Shown: positions 26,370 through 34,485 of the stretch, one piece after another | Layout: each line of letters opens with the position of its first letter | Numbering within the stretch: the first letter of the stretch is position 1 | DNA from: Chitinophaga chungangae | GTDB lineage: Bacteria; Bacteroidota; Bacteroidia; Chitinophagales; Chitinophagaceae | Assembly (NCBI RefSeq): GCF_017742215.1 | Contig: NZ_JAGHKP010000003.1 | Coordinates: forward strand, 430,308-494,307 | Direction of reading: 5' to 3' | Length of the DNA: 64,000 nt | The notes under the pieces: generated by a model | Database searches by the model: none | What the model was told of the DNA's origin: nothing | Seen by the model: the letters and a program-made list of their open reading frames with translations, nothing else | Position numbers and translations under genes: made by a program

Positions 26370-26642
26370 TTTGGTATAATGGTATTTTGCTTTCGGCATG
26401 CAAGCCTTCCGCGAGGGGTAAAATCCTATCAGCAGCAGCCGGGGTCAGAAGATGGATCTTACATGCGAACGGGCATTCCCATCTTAAAGTTCTTTTCTTT
26501 TTCATAAAAAATATTATCTTACGGGTACGTACCCGGAACCCGTTAACCAGGTATTGTGAAAGCTGCGACTGCCAGGGCATTTGCCGGCAATGGTTATTGC
26601 CTGCCCTTAAGCGTAGCACAGGCGTTCATCAATACACGAAAA
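26370..26642. other. Non-coding leader region of the RidA/symporter operon
   Basis: Apart from the palindrome at 26522-26535 and an AT-rich patch near 26510-26520 that may hold the promoter, I see no coding frame, tRNA or riboswitch fold here. Confidence 0.4.
26522..26535. promoter_or_regulatory. Perfect 14-bp palindrome, candidate operator of the RidA/symporter/dehydrogenase operon
   Basis: CGGGTACGTACCCG is a perfect palindrome with a central CG, about 108 bp before the first start codon and just downstream of an AT-rich promoter-like patch. A repressor site is likely, but no candidate regulator is adjacent. Confidence 0.5.
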
Positions 26643-27803
26643 ATGAAAAACAAGGTTCTGCTTCTATCGGCCCTTTGGCTGGTCACCCACACGGTATGTT
26701 CGGCCCAGGCCATTTCTGATCCTTTATTGCGTTATGTTCCCGACGGCTACGGCAATACCGGCGCCGTGATCGTGGAGGAAGCGCCGCTGGCGCATACAGC
26801 GCTCATCCTGCCGCTGAACGAAACGGGACAACTGGCCGGGAAAGACGATCCGCGCCGGCAGATCGCACAGGTTTTTGCCAATCTTTCCCGTGCGCTGGAA
26901 AGCGCGGGCGCTACAGAAAAAGATATCATCAAACTGAACGTGTGCACGGCTTCAGCTCAAGTAGCGGAGGAAGTGCGGGAAGAGATCGCGCGGCGTTTCC
27001 CAAAATTAAAAACGCCCGCCACCAGTTTTATTATCCATCCATTGCCGCGTGCCGGCGCTTTGCTGGGGATAGACGCGGTGGCCATTTCCTCCCATCGCGG
27101 GGAGAAGGTGCGCCGCTGGCCGCAAGCAGCCGTATTACCCAAAGGCGGGGTGGTGTATATTTCAGGCATGGCGGCAGACGGGCGCGTGCGGGAGGCGGCG
27201 GGAAATACATTGCAGCAGCTGCATGCCACGCTCCGGTTCCTCGGGCTGAACAAAGAACATGTCGTGCAGATCAGGGCGTTTATGGACCCTGTGGACAGTG
27301 CGGGCCTGGTGGAAGCGGAAATAAAAAAATTCTTTTCAGGCGGTACGATGCCGCCGGTGATATATGCCGGGTGGAAGAGCGCTAAACCGCTGGTCGAGAT
27401 CGAACTGATCGCCGCTTCGCCGGTAAAAAACAAGGCGCTCATCGAATACATCACGCCCGCCGGCGCCACGGCTTCGCCGGTATATTCCAAAGTCTGCCGT
27501 GTCAATCACGGTAAAAAGATCTACCTGTCGGGATTGTATGGAATGGGCAACGACCAGCTGGTGCAGCTGCAAACGGTTTTTGACCGGTTGAGAGATATGA
27601 TGGAAAAGTGCGGCAGCGACCTGCAGCATCTTGCCAAAGCCCTTTATTATGTGTCCGATGCAGACATAAGCAAAGGGCTGACGGACATCCGCAAAAAATA
27701 TTACAACCCGGAGCGCCCGCCCGCGGCCACCAAGGCTGTAATCAGGCAGCCCGGCCCCGATGGCAGCCGGATCATGATCGATATGATCGGCGTACAGCCG
27801 TAA
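26643..27803 (+). CDS. Secreted protein with three tandem RidA (YjgF/YER057c) domains
   Basis: 386 aa from ATG 26643, which gives a clean signal peptide (VCSAQ, cleavage near 20-22). Three RidA-like units follow: about 25-160 (with FANLSRALESAGATEKDIIKLNV), 165-275 (VVYISGMAADG, LQQLHATLRFLGLNKEHVVQ) and 280-386 (KIYLSGLYG, FDRLRDMMEKCGSDLQHL, GSRIMIDMIGV). RidA proteins are normally single-domain cytosolic trimers that deaminate enamine/imine intermediates, so a secreted triple fusion could be a covalent pseudo-trimer. The first unit lacks an obvious catalytic Arg in the usual R-P position. It precedes a symporter in the same operon. Confidence 0.85.
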   Translation: MKNKVLLLSALWLVTHTVCSAQAISDPLLRYVPDGYGNTGAVIVEEAPLAHTALILPLNETGQLAGKDDPRRQIAQVFANLSRALESAGATEKDIIKLNVCTASAQVAEEVREEIARRFPKLKTPATSFIIHPLPRAGALLGIDAVAISSHRGEKVRRWPQAAVLPKGGVVYISGMAADGRVREAAGNTLQQLHATLRFLGLNKEHVVQIRAFMDPVDSAGLVEAEIKKFFSGGTMPPVIYAGWKSAKPLVEIELIAASPVKNKALIEYITPAGATASPVYSKVCRVNHGKKIYLSGLYGMGNDQLVQLQTVFDRLRDMMEKCGSDLQHLAKALYYVSDADISKGLTDIRKKYYNPERPPAATKAVIRQPGPDGSRIMIDMIGVQP

Positions 27804-27848
27804 TTGTTATTCAGGCTCAAAAACATCAATCACAATCAGAGAACGTAC

Positions 27849-29333
27849 ATGGAAAAGGTCGATTATTTCGTACTGTCAGGATATTTTTTAGTCCTCATTA
27901 TGATGGGGATCTGGGGTTATACAAAGATCAAATCTTCCGCCGATTTTTATACCGCAGGCGGCAAGCTGCCATGGTGGCTTTCCGGCATTTCGCATCACGT
28001 ATCCGGCTATAGCGGCGCGGTGTTCGTGGCTTATGCGGCCATCGCCTACAACTACGGCTTTACCCTTTACATATGGTGGGCGCTCAGCATCGCCATTGCC
28101 ATGATAGGCACCACTTTCCTGATCGCTCCGCGATGGGCGCGGCTCAGGGCCAAAACAAACATCCAGTCCCCGACCGAATACCTTGCCAAAAGATACAACC
28201 TGCCCACGCAGCAGGTAATGGCATGGAGCGGCGTGATCATCAAGCTGTTCGACGTAGGCGCCAAATGGGCGTCTATCGGCATTTTGCTGAACGCTTTCAC
28301 CGGGCTTCCCATCAGCACGGGCATTGCGGTGACAGGATTGATCAGCATCTTCTACATTACGCTGGGCGGCCTTTGGGCCGATGTGGTGAACGATTTCGCG
28401 TCTTTTATCATCCAGTTCGTCGCGGGCATTTTTATGATGGTAATGGTGCTCACGCAGCTCGGCGAAGGCGCTTCGGGCATCTTCACGATGTGGGACCGCC
28501 TGCCCGCATCGCACAGCCAGCCGTTCAACGGTCCTTACACGCCGCTGTTTGCCATCTCGTTTATGGTGATCTGCTTTTTCAGCTACAGCGGCGGCACCTG
28601 GCATTTCGCCACGCGTTTTATTTCATCGCCTTCCGGTTCGGATGCGCGCAAGGCGGCGGGACTGTCTACGCTACTGTTCCTCCTTTGGCCGCTCGTCCTG
28701 TTTTTCCCCATGTTCGCCGCGCCGGTCTTCATCAAAGACATCGCGCATCCTACACAATCTTACGCAATGATGGCCCTGAAATTCCTCCCGCACGGCCTTC
28801 TCGGCCTGCTGCTGGCGTCCATGTTCGGCAATACGCTGGCGATGACGGCCGCCGACGCCAATACCATCTCCGCTGTGATCACGCGGGACATCCTGCCGGT
28901 GCTCTACAAAAAAGCCGGCGCCTTTCATCCGAAAAAAATGCTGATCGTGGCCCGGCTCACCACGTTCCTGTTCGTGCTTTCCACGCTCATCATCGCTTTT
29001 GAATCCGGTTCTTTCGGCGGCGTGCTGGGATTGATCATCAGCTGGTTCTCTTCAATGATCGGCCCCACGGCGGTGCCCATGATCCTCGGCCTGCTGCCCA
29101 TGTTCAGGCGCAGCGGGAGCACGGCGGCGTTGCTCTCTATCGCCGGCGGCCTGCTCACGTTTATCGCCACCAAACTGTTTATTCCGGACGATATGGCGAT
29201 CGGGCTGGCGGCGCCTATTTCCGTATCGCTGGTGATCTATATCACGGCCGCCATCTTCGGCCGTGGCGCAGTGAAGCCCCAGGCATCGGAGCTGCTGGAT
29301 TCGCTCGGGCAGGACGAACAGGCCGCCGCTTGA
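27849..29333 (+). CDS. Sodium:solute symporter (SSS family)
   Basis: 494 aa from ATG 27849; an earlier in-frame ATG at 27804 adds a polar leader and is less likely. About 13 membrane segments are visible, with family motifs FYTAGGKLPWWLSGISHHVSGYSGAVF near the start, SPTEYLAKRYNLP and the second-repeat GLLLASMFGNTLAMTAADAN. It imports a small organic solute with sodium. Flanking RidA and Gfo/Idh/MocA genes suggest a sugar acid or related carbohydrate. Confidence 0.93.
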   Translation: MEKVDYFVLSGYFLVLIMMGIWGYTKIKSSADFYTAGGKLPWWLSGISHHVSGYSGAVFVAYAAIAYNYGFTLYIWWALSIAIAMIGTTFLIAPRWARLRAKTNIQSPTEYLAKRYNLPTQQVMAWSGVIIKLFDVGAKWASIGILLNAFTGLPISTGIAVTGLISIFYITLGGLWADVVNDFASFIIQFVAGIFMMVMVLTQLGEGASGIFTMWDRLPASHSQPFNGPYTPLFAISFMVICFFSYSGGTWHFATRFISSPSGSDARKAAGLSTLLFLLWPLVLFFPMFAAPVFIKDIAHPTQSYAMMALKFLPHGLLGLLLASMFGNTLAMTAADANTISAVITRDILPVLYKKAGAFHPKKMLIVARLTTFLFVLSTLIIAFESGSFGGVLGLIISWFSSMIGPTAVPMILGLLPMFRRSGSTAALLSIAGGLLTFIATKLFIPDDMAIGLAAPISVSLVIYITAAIFGRGAVKPQASELLDSLGQDEQAAA

Positions 29334-29363
29334 TTTTTCCGCACAAAACTTACAATTTTACGC

Positions 29364-30419
29364 ATGCATAAAACAGAATTTGGTTTCGGCATTGTCGGCG
29401 CGGGCGCTATCTCGGGCATTCACGCCCAGGCTATCGCCGCGGCCGGTGGCGCAACGCTGGCCGGGATCTACAACATCAACCGGCCGAAAGCGGCGGCATT
29501 CGCCGAAAAATACCCCTGCCGTGTGTTCGGCACGCTGGAAGAAATGGTCAACGACGCGGCCATAGACATCGTTTGCATCTGCACGCCCTCCGGTCTGCAC
29601 ATGGAACCCGCGCTGAAAGCTATTGAAGCGGGCAAACACTGCCTGATAGAAAAACCGCTGGAAATAACGCTGGAGCGCTGCGACAGGATCATCGAAGCGG
29701 CGGAAAAAGCGGGCGTGACAGTGGGGGTCGTGTTCCCCTCGCGGTTCCATGAAGCCAGCAGGCTGATCAGGGAAGCGGTAGACGCGGGCAGGTGCGGGCC
29801 GCTGGTGTTCGGCGATGTGGACGTAAAATGGAGCAGGACCGAAGCGTATTACCAGTCCGCGCAATGGCGGGGCACCTGGCAATTCGATGGCGGCGGCGCA
29901 TTGATGAACCAGGGCATTCATTCGGTAGACCTGCTGCAATGGTATATGGGCCCCGTGGAAGCGGTGCAGGCAATGACGGCCAACCGGCGGCATAAAAACA
30001 TTGAAGTGGAAGATACCGTAACGGCCACCGTGCGGTTCGCCAGCGGGGCGTTGGGTACCATCGAATGCACCACGGCGGCTTATCCGGGTGCGTTAAAACG
30101 GCTGGAGATCGTTGGCACGGCGGGCACGCTCGTGATGGAAGAAAGCAGCCTGCTGAAGTGGGAACTGGCGGAAGAAACGGAGAAAGACCAGCGCATTAAA
30201 AATACCATCAACGGCAAACATGCTTCCGGCGGCGGCGCGGCCGACCCGATGTCTATCGGCTACGCCGGTCACCAGTACCAGGTGGAAGACCTGGTCCGCG
30301 CTATCAGGAACGGCGAAAAGCCGCTGGTGGATGCGCATGAAGGACGCAAATCGGTGGAGATCGTAACGGCGATATACAAAAGCGCGCAAACGGGCCAGCT
30401 GGTGAAGCTGCCGTTATAG
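29364..30419 (+). CDS. Gfo/Idh/MocA-family NAD(P)-dependent oxidoreductase
   Basis: 351 aa. The Rossmann motif GIVGAGAISGIHAQAI is near residue 7, followed by VCICTPSGLH, the EKPLE motif with the catalytic Lys region near residue 95, and the C-terminal domain GGGALMNQGIHSVDLLQWYMGPV. No signal peptide, so cytosolic. It is the last gene of the RidA/symporter operon, 30 bp after the transporter. It probably oxidises or reduces the imported sugar or cyclitol; the substrate is unknown. Confidence 0.92.
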   Translation: MHKTEFGFGIVGAGAISGIHAQAIAAAGGATLAGIYNINRPKAAAFAEKYPCRVFGTLEEMVNDAAIDIVCICTPSGLHMEPALKAIEAGKHCLIEKPLEITLERCDRIIEAAEKAGVTVGVVFPSRFHEASRLIREAVDAGRCGPLVFGDVDVKWSRTEAYYQSAQWRGTWQFDGGGALMNQGIHSVDLLQWYMGPVEAVQAMTANRRHKNIEVEDTVTATVRFASGALGTIECTTAAYPGALKRLEIVGTAGTLVMEESSLLKWELAEETEKDQRIKNTINGKHASGGGAADPMSIGYAGHQYQVEDLVRAIRNGEKPLVDAHEGRKSVEIVTAIYKSAQTGQLVKLPL

Positions 30420-30435
30420 CGCCCGGTTATAAACG

Positions 30436-30468
30436 AAAAAGGAAGGCAATATCTGCCTTCCTTTTTTT
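30436..30468. terminator. Bidirectional terminator between Gfo/Idh/MocA and epoxide hydrolase genes
   Basis: The stem aaaaaggaaggca / tgccttccttttt has A-run and T-run flanks between convergent genes. Confidence 0.88.
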
Positions 30469-30483
30469 GTTTCGTGTATGCGT

Positions 30484-31584
30484 TTATTGGATGCTTTTGA
30501 AAAACGTATCCACTTCTTTCGCCCACGCTTCCGGTGTTTCCAGCGCGGCAAAATGGCCGCCCTTTTCCATGACGGTGAAACGTTTCAGGTTCACCCGCCT
30601 TTCCGCCCATTCTTTCGGCGTAGGCGCATCGCCGGGGAATACGGCCACACCGGTGGGCGTGCTCACCTTTTTGGCGGAAGCCTGGTTCTGCGCATCGTCT
30701 ACGGCATAGGTGCGCATGGAAGAATTGATCGTCTGGCTTACCCAGTAGATCATGATGTTGGTGAGCAGTTCGTCTTTCGTAAAATGATCTTCGATCGTGC
30801 CGTCCTGCGTGCGCCAGGCGTTGAACTTTTCAGTGATCCAGGAAGCGAGGCCGGCGGGGGAATCGTTCAGGCCATAAGCCTGCGTTTGCGGTTTGGTGGA
30901 GTGAAGCATGGCGTATGCGCCTTCCGTGTACCACCAGCCCTGGATAAACTGCCCGAATTCCTGTTCCGCTTTGGACATGGTGCTCCAGTCCTCAGAACCA
31001 TTGGGATAACCTACGTCCGACAAATGAATGGCCGCCACGTTTTCAGGATAAAGATTGGCGAGCGATTTGGTAATGCCCTGGCCAATGTCGCCACCGGCCA
31101 CCAGGAACGTTTTGTAGCCGAGCGCCTCTTTCATCAGCGTGGCGAAGATGTTGGCGGAGCCGTCGTCTGTTTTGGCTACACGGCTTGAGAAACCGAAACC
31201 GGGAATGGAAGGGATCACCAGGTCGTAATCGTTCGTGAGCAAAGGAATTACTTTAACATACCGGTAAAAACCGTCGGGCCATCCGTGCAAAAGCAATAGG
31301 GGCCTGGCGTTGGAACTTTTGCTTTTGATGTGGAGGAAGTGAACGGAGAGGCCGTCTATCTCCGCGGTGAACTGCGGGATGCTGTTGAGGGCGGCTTCCT
31401 GCTTGCGCCAGTCGTAGCCGTTTTGCCAGTAGGCCACGAGGCTTTTGAGGAACAAGGGGTCTGTGCCGTATTTCCATCCGGTATCTTCCGGAGATTCCGG
31501 CCAGCGGGTCTGGCGGAGGCGTTGCTGAAGGTCATCCAATACGGATGGTTGCACATCGATCTTGAAGGGCTGTACATGGAACAT
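30484..31584 (-). CDS. Epoxide hydrolase family protein (EHN + alpha/beta hydrolase)
   Basis: 366 aa. An N-terminal EHN domain (LDDLQQRLRQTRWPESPEDTGW) is followed by an alpha/beta-hydrolase fold with LLLLHGWPDGFYRY (oxyanion HGWP), a SIPGFGFS strand and the nucleophile Asp in AGGDIGQG (usually GGDWG). The catalytic His is in MEKGGHFAALE. It opens epoxides to diols. No signal peptide is visible. It follows the DUF1080 gene by 32 bp in the same direction. Confidence 0.88.
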   Translation of the reverse strand: MFHVQPFKIDVQPSVLDDLQQRLRQTRWPESPEDTGWKYGTDPLFLKSLVAYWQNGYDWRKQEAALNSIPQFTAEIDGLSVHFLHIKSKSSNARPLLLLHGWPDGFYRYVKVIPLLTNDYDLVIPSIPGFGFSSRVAKTDDGSANIFATLMKEALGYKTFLVAGGDIGQGITKSLANLYPENVAAIHLSDVGYPNGSEDWSTMSKAEQEFGQFIQGWWYTEGAYAMLHSTKPQTQAYGLNDSPAGLASWITEKFNAWRTQDGTIEDHFTKDELLTNIMIYWVSQTINSSMRTYAVDDAQNQASAKKVSTPTGVAVFPGDAPTPKEWAERRVNLKRFTVMEKGGHFAALETPEAWAKEVDTFFKSIQ

Positions 31585-31616
31585 ATGGTCAGGTTTTTTG
31601 GGTTGCGCATTTGCGG

Positions 31617-32414
31617 TTATTTTTTGTTCACGGTTCCTTCAAGGTTCATGATGCGGATGTTCCTGAAATCGATCGGCTGGCCTTCGCTTTGCAGGGCGAT
31701 GAAGCCGGAGGAAAGCACTTTGCCGTCGGTTTTTTGCGCAGGGTCGAAGCGGTTCACCACCGGCCCGCCGATCTGCGGTTTGGAATATTGCAATACCGTA
31801 TCGCCGTTGATGATGTGGGTGATCAGCGAATCCCCGAGCACGATCAGTTCCGCTTTCACCCATTGTTCGCCTTCATAGGTTTTGGAATCGGAATCGATGC
31901 AATGCCGCGTGTCCAGTTTGCCTTTGTACACGATGTGCGTGCCCGGAGAGCACATGTTGCCTGTAGGCCGCGGTTTTCCGTCTCCCAAACCTGCCAGGAA
32001 CTGCATTTCGATGGAAATGGGCCAGTCCTGCTCCACGGGCATGGTGCGCGGGTCCTGCGAATGGAACATTACGCCGCTGTTGAGAATGGTGTAGGAGGGC
32101 GCGCTTTTGTACCATTCGCCTACAAAACGGTATTCGAGCTGCAAATGGTAGTAGGAGAACGGCGTTTTGAAATAAAGGTGGCCGAACTGGTCGTTGAAAT
32201 CGCCGTACTGGTCGTAACGCACCTGTATCATGCTGTCTTTTACGCGGAAAGTGTTGCCATAGTTGTCGCCCACGGGGTGATGATGGATCTTGACGAACCA
32301 GTCGTTGATGTCTTTACCGTTGAACAGGGGCGTCCATACGCCTTTTTCCTGTGCGCTGGCATGTGTGCAGAATGTTGCGGCGGCCATCAGGCAGCACCAT
32401 AATTTTTTGATCAT
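31617..32414 (-). CDS. DUF1080 secreted protein (3-keto-disaccharide hydrolase domain)
   Basis: 265 aa with a signal peptide (THASAQ). A concanavalin-like DUF1080 domain is marked by WTPLFNGKDINDWFVK, EWYKSAPSYTILNSGVMFHSQ, SIEMQFLAG and EQWVKAELIVLGD. The family includes 3-keto-glycoside hydrolases acting in the periplasm with Gfo/Idh oxidoreductases. It heads a two-gene unit with the epoxide hydrolase. Its only carbohydrate-related neighbour is the Gfo gene, which is convergent. Confidence 0.9.
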   Translation of the reverse strand: MIKKLWCCLMAAATFCTHASAQEKGVWTPLFNGKDINDWFVKIHHHPVGDNYGNTFRVKDSMIQVRYDQYGDFNDQFGHLYFKTPFSYYHLQLEYRFVGEWYKSAPSYTILNSGVMFHSQDPRTMPVEQDWPISIEMQFLAGLGDGKPRPTGNMCSPGTHIVYKGKLDTRHCIDSDSKTYEGEQWVKAELIVLGDSLITHIINGDTVLQYSKPQIGGPVVNRFDPAQKTDGKVLSSGFIALQSEGQPIDFRNIRIMNLEGTVNKK

Positions 32415-32447
32415 AAAAGGAGAGTAGCTTCCGATAAAAATAAGGAA

Positions 32448-33689
32448 TTACTTCTTTTTCTTTTTCCTTTTTGCGTCTTTCATTGTTTTTTCGTGCTGGT
32501 CGATCAGCAGCTGCCAGTTTTCGTTGGGCACTTCTTCGGAAAAACTGATGGTTTCTTTATAATCGGCTTTGTTGATCTTCATCACCTGGATCTCTTTGCC
32601 GGTATATTTCTGGATGGCGTCCAGCATTTCTTTTTCTTCGGGGGCGCAGAACGAAACCGCACGGCCCTTCTGAACACCGCGCCCGGTGCGGCCTACACGG
32701 TGTACATAATTTTCGGGCTCTTCGGGCAGGTCGTAATTCACCACGTAGTCCACATTCGGAATATCGATGCCGCGGGCGTTCACGTCTGTAGTGACCAATA
32801 TCCGCACGTCTCCTTTCCTGAACTCGTTCATCACGCTCAGCCTGTCTGTCTGTTCTTTACCGCCGTGCATCACGAGGCTTTTGATATTCACGCGTTCCAT
32901 GGCGGCGGCCACTCTTTCCGCCCGTACTTTGGTGCGTACGAATACGAGTATTTTATTGTCCGGGAATTCGCGTACGAGCCTTTCCAGGAAAAACCGTTTG
33001 TCGTCCATATCCACGAAGGCTACGGAATGCGTCACGTTTTTAGACACGGGGTCTTCCGGCGAGATCTGGATGCGGATGGGATTGCGCACGATGGAATACG
33101 CCAGGTCTTTGATCTCGGTATCGATGGTGGCGGAAAAGAAAAGGGTCTGGTGGTTGCGGGGAAGGTGTTTGATCACGTCGCGGATATCGCGGATGAAACC
33201 GAGATCGAGCATATGGTCGGCTTCGTCAAGAATGAGGGTTTGCACATGGCTGAGGTCGAGATGGCCCTGGCTGATAAGGTCGAACATGCGGCCGGGCGTC
33301 GCAATCAGGATATCCACGCCTTTATCCAGTTTTTTGATCTGCGCTTCCTGTTCCACGCCGCCGTAAAGGCCCATGATGTCTACCCGGGTGTATTTCCCCA
33401 GGTGTTTGAACACATCGGAGATCTGGATGGCCAGCTCGCGGGTGGGCACCATTACCAGGCATTTCACTTCGCCTTTGGTGCGCGAGCGGCTTTGCTGCTG
33501 TAAAAGCTGGATAACGGGAATGGCGAAAGCGGCGGTTTTGCCGGTGCCGGTCTGTGCGATCGCCAGCACGTCGTCTCCTTTGAGGATGGAAGGAATGGCT
33601 TTGTATTGAATGTCGGTGGGCCTTTTAAAACCCAGTTCCTCCAGGCTTCTCTTTAATTCCTCCGATATGCGGTATTGTTCAAATTTCAT
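32448..33689 (-). CDS. DEAD-box ATP-dependent RNA helicase
   Basis: 413 aa from the ATG at 33687-33689; the longer frame upstream runs through the promoter. Motifs in order: Q-motif FKRPTDIQ, AQTGTGKT, PTRELA, DEADHMLDLG, SATI, then helicase C with TTDVNARGIDIP and HRVGRTGR. The tail is a short lysine stretch that would bind RNA, as in RhlE-type helicases. Cytosolic, likely in ribosome assembly or cold adaptation. Confidence 0.94.
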   Translation of the reverse strand: MKFEQYRISEELKRSLEELGFKRPTDIQYKAIPSILKGDDVLAIAQTGTGKTAAFAIPVIQLLQQQSRSRTKGEVKCLVMVPTRELAIQISDVFKHLGKYTRVDIMGLYGGVEQEAQIKKLDKGVDILIATPGRMFDLISQGHLDLSHVQTLILDEADHMLDLGFIRDIRDVIKHLPRNHQTLFFSATIDTEIKDLAYSIVRNPIRIQISPEDPVSKNVTHSVAFVDMDDKRFFLERLVREFPDNKILVFVRTKVRAERVAAAMERVNIKSLVMHGGKEQTDRLSVMNEFRKGDVRILVTTDVNARGIDIPNVDYVVNYDLPEEPENYVHRVGRTGRGVQKGRAVSFCAPEEKEMLDAIQKYTGKEIQVMKINKADYKETISFSEEVPNENWQLLIDQHEKTMKDAKRKKKKK

Positions 33690-33713
33690 GCGGGCTGCTT
33701 GTACTAAAAGGTA

Positions 33714-33721
33714 CAAAGGTA
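33714..33721 (-). promoter_or_regulatory. -7 box of the DEAD-box helicase gene
   Basis: CAAAGGTA on the plus strand reads TACCTTTG on the minus strand and lies 24 bp before the start codon. Confidence 0.5.
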
Positions 33722-33764
33722 GGCAAATTCTGCCGGGGCGGGGCAAAGCTGTTCCCTTACGCCG

Positions 33765-34307
33765 TTAAGCGACGGCAGATGCATGTTTCCGGAGGGCGGC
33801 GGGCTGCGAAATAACACAAACGCAGGGGCTGGGGGATATACGTTTGTACAGCACGTCGCGGATAAGAAAGCCGCCTTTTTGCAGTTCCGTGGATATTTTG
33901 TCTGCAAAAGATTTCGCCACCTCAATATCGTCTGTAGGAGGCGGCTGGTGAAATATGTACAGCGCGCCCAGCGGCGCCAGGTATTCCCGGATCAGGTCCA
34001 GCTCTTTTTCCGCGTCTTTATGAAACACGTTCACGTTAAAAGCGAAGATTTTGTCGAACTGCCGGTCCGTGATCGGGGCTTCGGTCAGCGAACCGTTGAT
34101 GAAGGAGGCCTTTATTCCCTCGTTTTTTCTGATGGCTTTGTCGATCATAGCCGGGGAACTGTCAATGGCGGTAATAAAACCTTTTTTTAACCGCGGCGCA
34201 ATGAGGGATACTGCAATGCCATGCCCGCACCCGATCTCCAGTATCCTGTCGTCCGGGTCCACATGCAGCATTTCCACCGCCCAGTTGAATCGCTCGTTCA
34301 CTTTCAT
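33765..34307 (-). CDS. Class I SAM-dependent methyltransferase
   Basis: 180 aa. Motif I is ILEIGCGHG near residues 22-30; AIDSS (motif II) and FDKIFAFNVNVFHKD (motif IV region) follow. It is a small cytosolic methyltransferase of the Methyltransf_11/25 group. No substrate-specific domain is present, so its target is unknown. It lies upstream of the helicase on the same strand with a 75-bp gap that contains the helicase promoter. Confidence 0.88.
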   Translation of the reverse strand: MKVNERFNWAVEMLHVDPDDRILEIGCGHGIAVSLIAPRLKKGFITAIDSSPAMIDKAIRKNEGIKASFINGSLTEAPITDRQFDKIFAFNVNVFHKDAEKELDLIREYLAPLGALYIFHQPPPTDDIEVAKSFADKISTELQKGGFLIRDVLYKRISPSPCVCVISQPAALRKHASAVA

Positions 34308-34434
34308 ATGCGTATCAAACGTTAGTAATATAAATATATTAATTTAATTTGATATTCTTACCGCAGTGGGCCGCTGTAATTTCGCAGTGAAAAAGGGGTT
34401 GATAGTCAGTGATTTCTAAAGAGCGGATCAACAA

Positions 34435-34469
34435 AAAAGCGGCCGCTCCCTTGTGGAACGGCCGCTTTT
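34435..34469 (-). terminator. Terminator after the glutamate-synthase-like gene
   Basis: The stem aaaagcggccg / cggccgctttt lies just beyond the stop of the minus-strand gene. The minus-strand T-run follows the stem. Confidence 0.82.
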
Positions 34470-34485
34470 AGAGAACGTATTTTTA

